From positions 2,542,001 through 2,606,000 of the forward strand of contig NZ_CP022685.1 in the NCBI RefSeq assembly GCF_002556545.1: 64,000 nt of DNA. Direction: 5' to 3'. How positions within the stretch are numbered: the stretch's first letter is position 1; every line of letters starts with the position of its first letter. The translations under genes were made by a program, and so were the position numbers. Source of the stretch: Streptomyces formicae (GTDB lineage Bacteria; Actinomycetota; Actinomycetes; Streptomycetales; Streptomycetaceae). The notes beneath the pieces were generated by a model. That model was not told the origin of the DNA and did no database searches. It was given only the letters and a program-made list of their open reading frames with translations. Below are positions 34,902 through 43,492 of this stretch, in pieces.

Positions 34902-35972
34902 TCAGGCGTCGTCGCCCCTGCGCGCGATGACCCGGTAGGCGTTGGAGAAGCCGGTGCGGGTGAGGAGCGGGGGCAGGGTCCTGTCGAGGGCGCGGGCGGC
35001 GGCGACCAGTGGCGCGGAGGTCCACCGCGCGGCCTGACGCAGCGTGAGCTGGAGCGGCGTCGCGGGTCTGGCCCGCCAGGGGACGTCGGCCTTCGGGAAG
35101 CGGCTTTCGAGGAGGAGCGCCACGGCCGTCGCCAGGTCGGACGGCACGTGCGGCGCGCGGCGCTCAACGCCGACGACCGTGAAGCCGAGCTCCGTCAGCT
35201 CCTTCTCCAGGTTGCCGAGCGGCACGAGGTGCAGGTGCCGCGGCTGGCGGAAGGAGCCCCACCACTTGCCGAGCAGCCCGGTGTAGCGGCACTCGGGGTC
35301 GGGGGCCTCGATCATCAGATGGCCGCCGGGGCGCAGCACGGTCCTCGCGGCCCTGAGCTCCTCGCGCGGGTCGGGGCGGTGCGCCAGGTAGTGGAACATG
35401 CTCATCGCGTCGTAGCGGCCCGCGAGGGAGTCGGCCAGCTCGGTGAGGGTGCCGCGGTGGCCCTCCTCGACGCGGCCGCGCCGCACGGCCTCCTCGACGC
35501 CGTCGCCCGGGTCGAGCCCGTCGAAGGAGGTGTACGGCAGGATCTGCCGGGCCAGAGCGGGGAAGCGCGCGCGGCCCGTGCCGACGTCCAGCCAGCACTC
35601 GGGCTCGTCGAAGGCGCGCAGGGCGCGGGCGCGGGAGAGCTGGCGCCTGGTGCCGGGCTCGGCGCCGAGGAGCTTCTCGGTCTCCGCGGCGCCGGGGCCG
35701 TCGTAGGAGTCCGCACGGTAGAAGTCCTGCCCCTCGGGGGTGAGGCGGGGGTTCTGGAAGGTGTGGGCGCAGGCGTCGCACCGGTCGAGCGTGAAGGTGC
35801 CCGGCTTGTGCTGGACGAGGTCGGTGGTGCGCAGCCTGACCCGCAGCCGCGAGGAACCGCACCAGGGGCACTCGGTGCGGCGCGGCTCGTGGAACCGCTC
35901 GGTGCCCAGGGCGAGTTCGGCGAGGTAGGCGGGGCGGCGCTCGGCGACCCGCTGGGCGACATCCGTGGTCAT
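34902..35972 (-). CDS. Class I methyltransferase with zinc-ribbon N-terminus
   Basis: A 356-residue protein. The N-terminal part has two CXXC pairs, CPWCGS and CDACAH, spaced as in a zinc ribbon (about 40-70). Then comes a methyltransferase domain with CWLDVGTGRARFPALA (motif I), FDGLDPGD and PGGHLMIEAPDPECRYTG, and a C-terminal helical region. This resembles the C-methyltransferase/ubiE-like proteins that act on sugar or cell-surface precursors, but the substrate is unknown. ATG 35972 has AGGAGG upstream. It is divergent from cobT and convergent with cobU; whether it is part of the cob pathway is unclear. Confidence 0.87.
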   Translation of the reverse strand: MTTDVAQRVAERRPAYLAELALGTERFHEPRRTECPWCGSSRLRVRLRTTDLVQHKPGTFTLDRCDACAHTFQNPRLTPEGQDFYRADSYDGPGAAETEKLLGAEPGTRRQLSRARALRAFDEPECWLDVGTGRARFPALARQILPYTSFDGLDPGDGVEEAVRRGRVEEGHRGTLTELADSLAGRYDAMSMFHYLAHRPDPREELRAARTVLRPGGHLMIEAPDPECRYTGLLGKWWGSFRQPRHLHLVPLGNLEKELTELGFTVVGVERRAPHVPSDLATAVALLLESRFPKADVPWRARPATPLQLTLRQAARWTSAPLVAAARALDRTLPPLLTRTGFSNAYRVIARRGDDA

Positions 35973-36071
35973 GGTCGTACCTCCTGGGGTGGGGGTGGCG
36001 GGGCCGCGGGGTCGGACCGCGAAGGGAGCGGTGGCACCGGGGTGATGACGCCGTGCGTCCAATTGATCACA

Positions 36072-36098
36072 TGGCGCGACCGGATCGCGGTCGCGCCA
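36072..36098. repeat. Inverted repeat in the divergent region upstream of cobT
   Basis: Ten-base perfect arms 36072-36081 (tggcgcgacc) and 36089-36098 lie between the divergent methyltransferase and cobT genes. Position suggests an operator rather than a terminator. I did not find a cobalamin riboswitch in this 217-base region. Confidence 0.45.
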
Positions 36099-36189
36099 CG
36101 AGCGGCCCTGACAGTCCGTCACTTCGCCGACCCGGCGCCCCCGGGACCGTCCGAGCGTCATCGCCCCGCCTCCCGGTACTGTTCGCCGA

Positions 36190-37293
36190 ATGAGCTCGCT
36201 GAATCTCGACGACTTCACCGACCTGATCGAGCGGCCCGACGGCGGGGTGCGCCGCGACGCCGAGGAACGCAGGGAGCGGCAGGTCCTGCCGCCCGGGGCC
36301 CTCGGCCGCCTCGACGAACTCGGCGAGTGGCTCTCGGCGGCCCAGTCGGCGGTCCCCGTCCGCCCCGTCGAGCGGCCGCGCGCGGTGCTCTTCGCGGGCG
36401 ACCACGGGATCGCCGAACTCGGCGTATCGGCACGGCCCGCGGGCGGCGCCGCCGACCTCGTGCGCTCCGTGCTCTCGGGCACGAGCCCGGTCGCGCTGCT
36501 CGCGCGCCGCCTCGACGTGCCCGTCCGGGTCGTCGACATGGCGCTCGACTGCGACCCCGGCGAGCTGCCCGCCGAGGTCGCGGGCCACCGGGTGCGGCGC
36601 GGCTCGGGCCGCATCGACATCGAGGACGCGCTGACCGCCGAGGAGGCCGAGCAGGCGGTGCGCGCGGGCATGGCCGTCGCCGACGAGGAGGCGGACTCCG
36701 GTACCGACCTGGTCGTCCTCGGCGACATCAGCGTCGGCGGTACGACGCCCGCGGCGACGCTGATCGCCGCGCTCTGCGGCACCGACGCCTCCGTGGTGAC
36801 GGGCCGGGGCGGCGAGGCCATCGACGACCTGGCGTGGATGCGCAAGTGCGCGGCGGTGCGGGACTCCCTGCGGCGGGCCAGGCCCGTGCTCGGCGACCAG
36901 CTGGAGCTGCTCGCCGCGGTGGGCGGGGCCGATCTGGCCGCGATGACCGGGTTCCTGCTGCAGTGCGCGGTGCGCCGTACGCCCGTGATCCTGGACGGCG
37001 TGGTGGCGTCCGCCGCCGCGCTGGTGGCCCAGCGGATCGCCTTCCGCTCGCCCGACTGGTGGCTCGCGGGGCACGACAGCGGGGAGCCCGCGCAGGCGAA
37101 GGCGCTGGACCGGATGGCCCTCGAACCGCTCCTGAACCACGGGGTCAAGGTCGGCGAGGGCGCGGGGGCCCTGCTCGCGCTGCCGCTCGTGCAGGCCGCC
37201 GCGGCGCTCTCGGCGGAGCTGCCGGAGCGGGCCGAGGACAAGGAGACCGAGCCGCAGGAGACCGCCGTCACGGACGCCGAGCAGCCGGAATAG
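36190..37293 (+). CDS. cobT: Nicotinate-nucleotide-dimethylbenzimidazole phosphoribosyltransferase
   Basis: A 367-residue enzyme that makes alpha-ribazole phosphate, the lower ligand precursor of cobalamin. CobT signatures: PPGALGRLDELGEWL, VLFAGDHGIAELGVSA, LVVLGDISVGGTTPAATLIAAL, GRGGEAIDDLAWMRK, AVGGADLAAMTGFLL, and the catalytic Glu region NHGVKVGEGAGALLALPL. ATG 36190 begins the family sequence. The C-terminal 25 residues are acidic and not conserved. It lies between cobU and cobS but with other genes interspersed. Confidence 0.95.
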   Translation: MSSLNLDDFTDLIERPDGGVRRDAEERRERQVLPPGALGRLDELGEWLSAAQSAVPVRPVERPRAVLFAGDHGIAELGVSARPAGGAADLVRSVLSGTSPVALLARRLDVPVRVVDMALDCDPGELPAEVAGHRVRRGSGRIDIEDALTAEEAEQAVRAGMAVADEEADSGTDLVVLGDISVGGTTPAATLIAALCGTDASVVTGRGGEAIDDLAWMRKCAAVRDSLRRARPVLGDQLELLAAVGGADLAAMTGFLLQCAVRRTPVILDGVVASAAALVAQRIAFRSPDWWLAGHDSGEPAQAKALDRMALEPLLNHGVKVGEGAGALLALPLVQAAAALSAELPERAEDKETEPQETAVTDAEQPE

Positions 37294-37395
37294 CCCGGAG
37301 CGCCCCGAACCGGGCAGAACCCCCGGTACCCCTCGCTACCCCCGGGGAACCCCTAGATCATCTCCAATGGACGAAACCCCATATGATCCCCTTTC

Positions 37396-39162
37396 ATGGG
37401 AGATGAGCAGAACATCGGGCGCCGAGAACTACGCCGCAGCACCACGCGGCGCAGAGCCGCGGGCTTCGCCGTCTGGTATCTGCGCGCCGTCACCTTCATC
37501 AATTTCCTGAGCGCGGTCTGGGTCTCCCTGGGGCAGGACCTGCGGCAGCACAACACGGAGAACTACTTCACTCCGTACCTGCTGACCGCGGGCTTCGCCT
37601 CCGGTCTCTTCACCCTGTTCCTCGCGATCACCATGCGGCGCCGCAAGCGCGCCGCATGGATCCTCAACCTCGTGCTCAGCGGGCTCTTCCTGCTGCTCTT
37701 CGCCTTCGCGATGATCTTCCCGGAGATCCGCGCGTACGCGCAGAACTGGATCTCGCTCGTCCTGACCGCCGCGTTCGTCGCGTCGCTGATCGTCGGGCGC
37801 AAGGAGTTCTACGCGAAGGGCGACCGCTCCAACCCCAAGCTGGCCTCCGCCGTCGCGGTCGGCGGGCTCCTGGTGACCTCGCTGATCGCGACACTGTTGG
37901 TCACCCTCACCAACACCGCCCACGACGACTACCGCTCGACCTTCCTGGACCGCTGGCGCTACGGCGTCATGCGCCTGGTCTCGCTGGCCGCCGACGACAA
38001 GCGCTTCGAGGGCATCACCACCCCCGGGTGGGTCAACGTCGCCATCAACGTGCTCAGCGCGCTGCTGCTCTGTGCCGTCCTGTACGCGGCGTTCCGCTCC
38101 CGCAGGGCCGTCGACCCGCTCACCGAGACGGACGAGGAGAAGCTGCGCGCCCTGCTCGACCAGCACGGCGAGCGCGACTCCCTCGGCTACTTCTCGCTGC
38201 GCCGCGAGAAGAGCGTCGTGTGGTCCCCGACCGGCAAGGCGGCGGTCGCCTACCGCGTGGTGGGCGGGGTCTCGCTGGCGTCCGGCGACCCCATCGGCGA
38301 CCCGGAGGCCTGGCCCGGCGCCATCGAGCCGTGGCTGGCCGAGGCCCGCGAGCACGGCTGGCTCCCCGCCGTGATGGGCGCGAGCGAGGAGGCGGGCACG
38401 ATCTACGCCCGGCACGGCCTCGACGCCCTGGAGCTGGGCGACGAAGCCATCGTGGAGATCAGCGAGTTCACCCTGGAGGGCCGTGCCATGCGCACCGTCC
38501 GCCAGGCGTACAACCGCGTGAAGCGCGCCGGGTACACCGTCCGCATCCGCCGCCACGAGGACATCCCCGCCGACGAGATGGCCTACCTCCTGGAGCGTGC
38601 CGACGACTGGCGCGACGGCGCCACCGAGCGCGGCTTCTCGATGGCGCTCGGGCGGCTCGGCGACCCGGCGGACGGGCAGTGCGTGATGCTCGAATGCACC
38701 GACGGCGACGGCGAACTGCGCGCGGTGCTCTCCTTCGTGCCGTGGGGCCCGCACGGGCTCTCCCTGGACCTGATGCGGCGCGACCGCGACTCCGAGAACG
38801 GCCTGATGGAGTTCATGGTGATCGAACTCCTCCAGCGCGCCCCCGAGATCAAGATCACTCAGGTCTCGCTCAACTTCGCCATGTTCAGGTCGGTCTTCGA
38901 ACGTGGTTCGCGACTCGGCGCGGGCCCGGTCCTGCGCATGTGGCGCTCGCTGCTCAGCTTCTTCTCCCGCTGGTGGCAGATCGAGTCGCTCTACCGCGCC
39001 AACGCGAAGTACCGGCCGATCTGGGAACCCCGGTTCCTCCTCTTCGAGAAGAGCGGTGACCTGCTGCGCATCGGCATCGCGTCCGCGCGCGCCGAGGGCT
39101 TCCTCGAAGCCCCCGGACTGCCGAAGTGGCTGCACCGCAAACACCTGGAGTCGAGACGATGA
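37396..39162 (+). CDS. MprF/LysX-like aminoacyl-phosphatidylglycerol synthase (DUF2156)
   Basis: A 588-residue membrane protein with about six N-terminal helices (residues 25-240) and a cytosolic DUF2156/GNAT-fold catalytic domain (about 250-580), with EKSVVWSPTGKAAVAYRVVGGVSLASGDPIGD and FSLRREKS. This domain layout is that of MprF and LysX proteins, which transfer lysine or another amino acid from tRNA to phosphatidylglycerol and alter surface charge. There is no lysyl-tRNA synthetase domain here, unlike mycobacterial LysX. ATG 37396; its stop overlaps the next gene (ATGA). Confidence 0.87.
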   Translation: MGDEQNIGRRELRRSTTRRRAAGFAVWYLRAVTFINFLSAVWVSLGQDLRQHNTENYFTPYLLTAGFASGLFTLFLAITMRRRKRAAWILNLVLSGLFLLLFAFAMIFPEIRAYAQNWISLVLTAAFVASLIVGRKEFYAKGDRSNPKLASAVAVGGLLVTSLIATLLVTLTNTAHDDYRSTFLDRWRYGVMRLVSLAADDKRFEGITTPGWVNVAINVLSALLLCAVLYAAFRSRRAVDPLTETDEEKLRALLDQHGERDSLGYFSLRREKSVVWSPTGKAAVAYRVVGGVSLASGDPIGDPEAWPGAIEPWLAEAREHGWLPAVMGASEEAGTIYARHGLDALELGDEAIVEISEFTLEGRAMRTVRQAYNRVKRAGYTVRIRRHEDIPADEMAYLLERADDWRDGATERGFSMALGRLGDPADGQCVMLECTDGDGELRAVLSFVPWGPHGLSLDLMRRDRDSENGLMEFMVIELLQRAPEIKITQVSLNFAMFRSVFERGSRLGAGPVLRMWRSLLSFFSRWWQIESLYRANAKYRPIWEPRFLLFEKSGDLLRIGIASARAEGFLEAPGLPKWLHRKHLESRR

Positions 39163-39935
39163 GCCCACTGGCCCGCTGCGCCCGCGCCGAGTGGGGACAC
39201 CTGTTCTCCACCGTGCGGGCCGCCCTCGTGGCCCGGCGGTGGCGGGCGGTGCCCATGACGCTGGCGGCGGTCTGTCTGACGGCGGCCTTCCAGTACGTGC
39301 AGAACCAGCCCTGGGGCTACCAGTTCATCCAGAACATCGGCTCCGTGCGCGCCGAGGAGCCCCTCTGGCTCGCGCTCCTGCGCACCCCGCTCTCCCTCTT
39401 CGTCCCCGCCCTCGACCTGCCCGTGTGGGGCGCGCTCGCGCAGATCCTGCTGGTGTTCGGGATCGCGGAGATCTGTCTCGGCTGGTGGCGCACGCTCGTC
39501 ATCGGCTACGCGGCCACGCTCGCCGGGACGCTCTACGCGCGCGTGGGCATCGACCTCGGCACCGGGAACCCGTTCGGCCTGCCCGCCTCCGACGCGCAGG
39601 TCGTCGACACCGGGCCTTCGGCGGCCGTCGTGGGCCTGGCCGTGTTCGTCTGCTGGCGCTACCGGGCGTACTTCACGGCGGCCCTGGTGAGCGCCGTGAT
39701 GGTGCTCGAAGTGGTCGTCAAGAACAACCTCGCGGGCAAGGAGCACCTGGCCGCCATCGTGGCCGTCGCCGTGCTGTGCGCCATCTCCGCGCTGCGTCAC
39801 CGGCGCCGCGACACCCGCTCGGGATCCGGCTCGGGATCCGGCTCGGACCCGGCGGTGGATCCGGCGGTGGATCCGGCCTCCGGTGCCGCGCCCACCGACG
39901 GCCCCGGCTCGGCGAAGCCGCCGATCACGTCCTGA
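39159..39935 (+). CDS. Rhomboid-like multi-pass membrane protein
   Basis: A 258-residue protein with about six hydrophobic helices (about 35-215), including IAEICLGWWRTLVIGYAATLAG, similar to the Streptomyces family annotated as rhomboid-like or integral membrane. No Ser-His dyad of rhomboid proteases is evident, so proteolysis is not claimed. The ATG overlaps the MprF-like stop (ATGA), so the two are coupled. The C-terminal 40 residues (SGSGSGSGS, DPAVDPAVD) come from four 12-base repeats and overlap antisense with the end of the next gene. Confidence 0.78.
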   Translation: MSPLARCARAEWGHLFSTVRAALVARRWRAVPMTLAAVCLTAAFQYVQNQPWGYQFIQNIGSVRAEEPLWLALLRTPLSLFVPALDLPVWGALAQILLVFGIAEICLGWWRTLVIGYAATLAGTLYARVGIDLGTGNPFGLPASDAQVVDTGPSAAVVGLAVFVCWRYRAYFTAALVSAVMVLEVVVKNNLAGKEHLAAIVAVAVLCAISALRHRRRDTRSGSGSGSGSDPAVDPAVDPASGAAPTDGPGSAKPPITS

Positions 39936-40639
39936 AACTTGCGGCGCGGGCCCGCCCAGCGCCGGTCGTGCCGGAAGGCCCGCAGTCCCGCACGGGCCCT
40001 GGCCCGGGGCCGGTTGCCGTAGAACCGCCGCGCCCACGCCGACCCCGGCCTGGCGAGCCTGATCGCGCCGACCAGCGCGACGAACGGCACGACCATGCCG
40101 ATCAGGGCCGTGCGCAGCTTGCCCTTGAGGAGCGCGATCAGCGCGAAGGCGCAGTTGATGCCGACGTTCAGCGCGAACAGGGCGCGGTTGTGCCGCTCGG
40201 TGCCCGAGAGGTCGTTGACCCCGAACGGCGTGAAGCCGGTGAGCACGAGCACCACGAGGGCGGCCGTCAGCATCACGACCTCCACGCTCTTGCGGCCCTG
40301 CTCGCTCCAGTAGACGTCGTCGAGGTGGAGGATCAGCGCGAACTCGTCGAGCACGAGCCCGGCGCCGATCCCGAAGATCACCGCGGCGTAGAGCGGCCCC
40401 GCGCCGTGCCGCCCGGCCGCCACCCCCCAGAAGCCGCCGACCAGCATCAGGAAGATCCCCGGCACGACGTGGTGGATGTGCACGTCGCCCGAGCTGATGT
40501 TCCTGAAGGGGCCCTTGCCCGCGCGGATCAGCCGCGTGATGGTCCTGGTGACCAGGAAGGAGCCCACGAAGGAGAGCAGCGCGAGCAGCAGCGGCAGCTT
40601 CCCCGGCTCGACGATGTTCCGGTACCACCAGTCACCCAT
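39797..40639 (-). CDS. Multi-pass integral membrane protein
   Basis: A 280-residue membrane protein with six or so helices: LPLLLALLSFVGSFLVTRT, GIFLMLVGGFWGVAAG, AAVIFGIGAGLVLDEFALIL and later ones, and a motif GDVHIHHVVPG with adjacent His residues. ATG 40639 has GGAGG eight bases upstream. The last 46 codons overlap, on the opposite strand, the 3' end of the preceding plus-strand gene; its tail GSTAGSTAGSEPDPEPDP is the other-strand reading of the same repeats. Function unknown. It is divergent from cobS. Confidence 0.82.
   Translation of the reverse strand: MGDWWYRNIVEPGKLPLLLALLSFVGSFLVTRTITRLIRAGKGPFRNISSGDVHIHHVVPGIFLMLVGGFWGVAAGRHGAGPLYAAVIFGIGAGLVLDEFALILHLDDVYWSEQGRKSVEVVMLTAALVVLVLTGFTPFGVNDLSGTERHNRALFALNVGINCAFALIALLKGKLRTALIGMVVPFVALVGAIRLARPGSAWARRFYGNRPRARARAGLRAFRHDRRWAGPRRKFQDVIGGFAEPGPSVGAAPEAGSTAGSTAGSEPDPEPDPERVSRRR
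39818..39876. repeat. Four 12-bp repeat units in overlapping gene ends
   Basis: Two copies of ctcgggatccgg (39818-39829, 39830-39841), then an imperfect spacer, then two copies of cggtggatccgg (39853-39864, 39865-39876). They are translated on both strands into Gly/Ser-rich and Asp/Pro-rich tails. Confidence 0.88.
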
Positions 40640-40705
40640 GGGCTCATCCTCCGTCCCCGAAGAGCGATCCGCAGGGCGGGACGTTCCCCGGGGTAGCCTG
40701 CCGCG

Positions 40706-41488
40706 GTGTCCAGAACCTCCCCCGCCGACGGCATACGTTTCGCCTTCGGCACCCTCACCGCGCTCCCCGTCCACGTCACCCGCTGGGACCGCGGAGCGGC
40801 CCGCGCGGGCATGCAGTGGGCGCCCCTCGCCGGTCTGGTGATCGGCCTGTGCTCGGCCGCCGCGGGCGGCGCGCTCCTCGCCCTCGGCGCGGGCCCCCTC
40901 GTCGCCGCCGTCGCGACCGCCGCCGTCCCCGCCGCCCTCACCCGCGGTCTGCACCTCGACGGCCTCGCCGACACCGCCGACGGCCTCGGCAGCGCCAAGC
41001 CCGCCGAGGACGCGCTGCGCGTCATGAAGCAGTCCGACATCGGCCCGTTCGGCGTCATCACGCTGCTCTTCGTGCTGTTCGCCCAGGTCGCGGTGTTCTT
41101 CCAGCTGTACGACGCCTCGTGGGCCAGGGGCGCGGCGGCCGCCGTCGTCTCGGCGGTCACGGCCCGGCTCGCCCTCACCCTGGCCGCCCGCGCGGGGGTG
41201 CCACCGGCCCGTCCCGAGGGGCTCGGCGCCGCCGTGGCCGGCGTGGTCCCGCGCGGCCGCGCGCTGCTCGTCGCGGCCGTCGTGGTGGCCGCCGCGGGGG
41301 GCGCGGGGGCGCTCTTCGGGGCGTACGACGCGGTGCGCTGCGCGGCCGCCGCGCTGCTGGCCTGCGGCGCCGCCGAGCTGCTCCTGCGGCACTGCGTTCG
41401 ACGCTTCGGAGGCGTCACCGGGGACGTCTTCGGCGGCCTCGCGGAGACGGCGGCGACCGCCTCGCTGATCGTCCTCGCGCTCGGCTGA
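40706..41488 (+). CDS. cobS: Adenosylcobinamide-GDP ribazoletransferase (cobalamin synthase)
   Basis: A 260-residue membrane enzyme that joins adenosylcobinamide-GDP to alpha-ribazole, the last step of cobalamin assembly. Family signatures are FAFGTLTALPV near the N-terminus, PLAGLVIGL, LTRGLHLDGLADTADGLG with the metal-binding acidic residues, and MKQSDIGPFGV. The C-terminal part has hydrophobic helices and GGVTGDVFGGLAE. The GTG at 40706 is right before the conserved start. It completes a cobU-cobT-cobS set spread over 8 kb. Confidence 0.94.
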   Translation: MSRTSPADGIRFAFGTLTALPVHVTRWDRGAARAGMQWAPLAGLVIGLCSAAAGGALLALGAGPLVAAVATAAVPAALTRGLHLDGLADTADGLGSAKPAEDALRVMKQSDIGPFGVITLLFVLFAQVAVFFQLYDASWARGAAAAVVSAVTARLALTLAARAGVPPARPEGLGAAVAGVVPRGRALLVAAVVVAAAGGAGALFGAYDAVRCAAAALLACGAAELLLRHCVRRFGGVTGDVFGGLAETAATASLIVLALG

Positions 41489-41646
41489 GACGCGGATCGA
41501 GATCAGGTCGTACGAAACCCCGGCGTACGCGACACCACGATGAACACACACAGTGAGGCGCACCGCAGCGCTCACGGGCGTAGGCTCGCGACGGGCTCAC
41601 CACCCCACAAGCCCGTCGCAACTCACTGAAAGAGGACCTCACCACC

Positions 41647-43194
41647 GTGACTGCTCTGACTCTCAGCACCGCCGCCGCGTCCGGCCTGCGCGCCGACGCG
41701 ATCGTCGTCGGTGTCGCCAAGGGCGCTGGATCCAAGGGGGGCCTGGTCGTCGCGTTCGGCGCCGAGGCCGTGGACAAGGCGTACGACGGCAAGCTCGCGT
41801 CCGTCCTGGAGACCCTCGGCGCCTCCGGCGGCGAGGGCGAGGTGACGAAGCTTCCCGCGCCCTCCGGCTTCAAGGCTCCGGTCGTCGTCGCGGTCGGCCT
41901 CGGCGAGGTCCCCGAGAAGGACGAGACGTACGGCACGGACGCGCTGCGCCGCGCCGCCGGTGCCGCCGCCCGCGCCCTGACCGGCGTCAAGAAGGCCGGC
42001 TTCGCGCTCCCCGTCGACCAGGCCGGGGACATCGGCGCCATCGCCGAGGGCGCTCTGCTCGGCGCCTACTCCTTCGACGCCTACAAGGACCGGGGCGACG
42101 CCAAGGACACGAAGAAGAAGGGCAAGGACGCCAAGGCCCCGCTGGCCGAGGTCGCCCTGCTCGGCGGCAAGCCCCGCGACAAGGCGTACAAGGCCGCCGT
42201 CGAGCGCGCCGTCGCCGTCGCCGAGGAGATGAACCGCGCCCGCGACCTCATCAACACCCCGCCGAACGACCTCGACCCCGAGGCCTTCGCCGCGGTCGCC
42301 ACCGCGGCCGCCAAGGAGCACGGCATCAAGGTCCAGGTGCTCGACGAGAAGGCGCTCACCAAGGGCGGCTTCGGCGGCATCCTCGGCGTCGGCGTCGGCT
42401 CGGACGCCCCGCCGCGCCTGGTCAAGCTCTCGTACACGAGCTCCAAGGCGAAGAAGCACCTCGCCTTCGTCGGCAAGGGCATCACGTACGACTCGGGCGG
42501 CATCTCGCTCAAGCCCGCGGGGCACAACGAGACCATGAAGTGCGACATGGCCGGTGCCGCCGCCGTCTTCGCCGCCGTCGTGGCCGCCGCGCGCCTGGGC
42601 CTCGAGGTGAACGTCACCGGCTGGCTGGCGCTCGCCGAGAACATGCCCTCGGGCTCCGCGACCCGCCCCGGCGACGTCCTGCGGATGTACAGCGGCAAGA
42701 CCGTCGAGGTCCTGAACACCGACGCCGAGGGCCGTCTCGTCCTCGCCGACGCGATCGCCAAGGCCTCCGAGGACAAGCCCGACGCGATCGTCGACGTGGC
42801 GACGCTGACCGGCGCCATGATGGTCGCGCTCGGCAGCCGCACCTTCGGCATCGTCTCCAACGACGACGCGTTCCGCACCTCGGTCCACGAGATCGCCGAG
42901 GAGGCGGGCGAGCCGTCCTGGCCGATGCCGCTCCCCGCCCACCTGCGCAAGGGCATGGAGTCCCCCACCGCCGACATCGCCAACATCGGCGAGCGCATGG
43001 GCGGCGGCCTGGTGGCGGGCCTCTTCCTCCAGGAGTTCGTGGGCGAGGGCATCACCTGGGCGCACCTGGACATCGCGGGCCCGGCCTTCAACGAGGGCGG
43101 CACGTTCGGCTACACGCCCAAGGGCGGCACCGGCACCGCGGTCCGCACCCTGGTCGCGCTCGCCGAGCACACCGCCGCGGGCGACCTCGGCTGA
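41647..43194 (+). CDS. pepA: Leucyl aminopeptidase (M17)
   Basis: A 515-residue cytosolic M17 aminopeptidase, which removes N-terminal residues from peptides. The two-metal site is seen in VGKGITYDSGGISLKP, MKCDMAGAAAV and the signature NTDAEGRLVLADA. An N-terminal macro-like domain (about 1-170) comes first. GTG 41647 is chosen: it precedes TALTLSTAAASGL and has AAAGAGGA upstream. A strong hairpin follows the stop. Confidence 0.96.
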   Translation: MTALTLSTAAASGLRADAIVVGVAKGAGSKGGLVVAFGAEAVDKAYDGKLASVLETLGASGGEGEVTKLPAPSGFKAPVVVAVGLGEVPEKDETYGTDALRRAAGAAARALTGVKKAGFALPVDQAGDIGAIAEGALLGAYSFDAYKDRGDAKDTKKKGKDAKAPLAEVALLGGKPRDKAYKAAVERAVAVAEEMNRARDLINTPPNDLDPEAFAAVATAAAKEHGIKVQVLDEKALTKGGFGGILGVGVGSDAPPRLVKLSYTSSKAKKHLAFVGKGITYDSGGISLKPAGHNETMKCDMAGAAAVFAAVVAAARLGLEVNVTGWLALAENMPSGSATRPGDVLRMYSGKTVEVLNTDAEGRLVLADAIAKASEDKPDAIVDVATLTGAMMVALGSRTFGIVSNDDAFRTSVHEIAEEAGEPSWPMPLPAHLRKGMESPTADIANIGERMGGGLVAGLFLQEFVGEGITWAHLDIAGPAFNEGGTFGYTPKGGTGTAVRTLVALAEHTAAGDLG

Positions 43195-43210
43195 TTCTCC
43201 GTACGTCGGT

Positions 43211-43245
43211 CCAGGGCTCCGGACGTTCCCCGTCCGGAGCCCTGG
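43211..43245 (+). terminator. Terminator after pepA
   Basis: Fifteen-base perfect arms 43211-43225 and 43231-43245 with loop TTCCC lie 17 bases after the pepA stop. Confidence 0.8.
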
Positions 43246-43492
43246 GCGATTTCGCCCTCGACGAAATCCGTACGTTCGTACGCGGCAGTAGGCCCTGGAG
43301 ACCGTCGCTCCGACGTCTCACACCCCGGCCCGGCGTCCCGTCTCCCGCCGACAAGTGCGAAGATGGGTTCTCGGCAGGACAGGGCCCCCACCAAAGGGCC
43401 GAAACAAGAGCGGCCGAATACCAGCCGACCGACCGGTCGTCCCCCGCGAAGACGGGGTCCGGCGTACGGCGCACATGCATGGAGGACGTGAC

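Noticed and set aside
35973..36189. Cobalamin riboswitch upstream of cobT
   Set aside because: I looked for the conserved B12 box and found nothing resembling it; only an inverted repeat is present.
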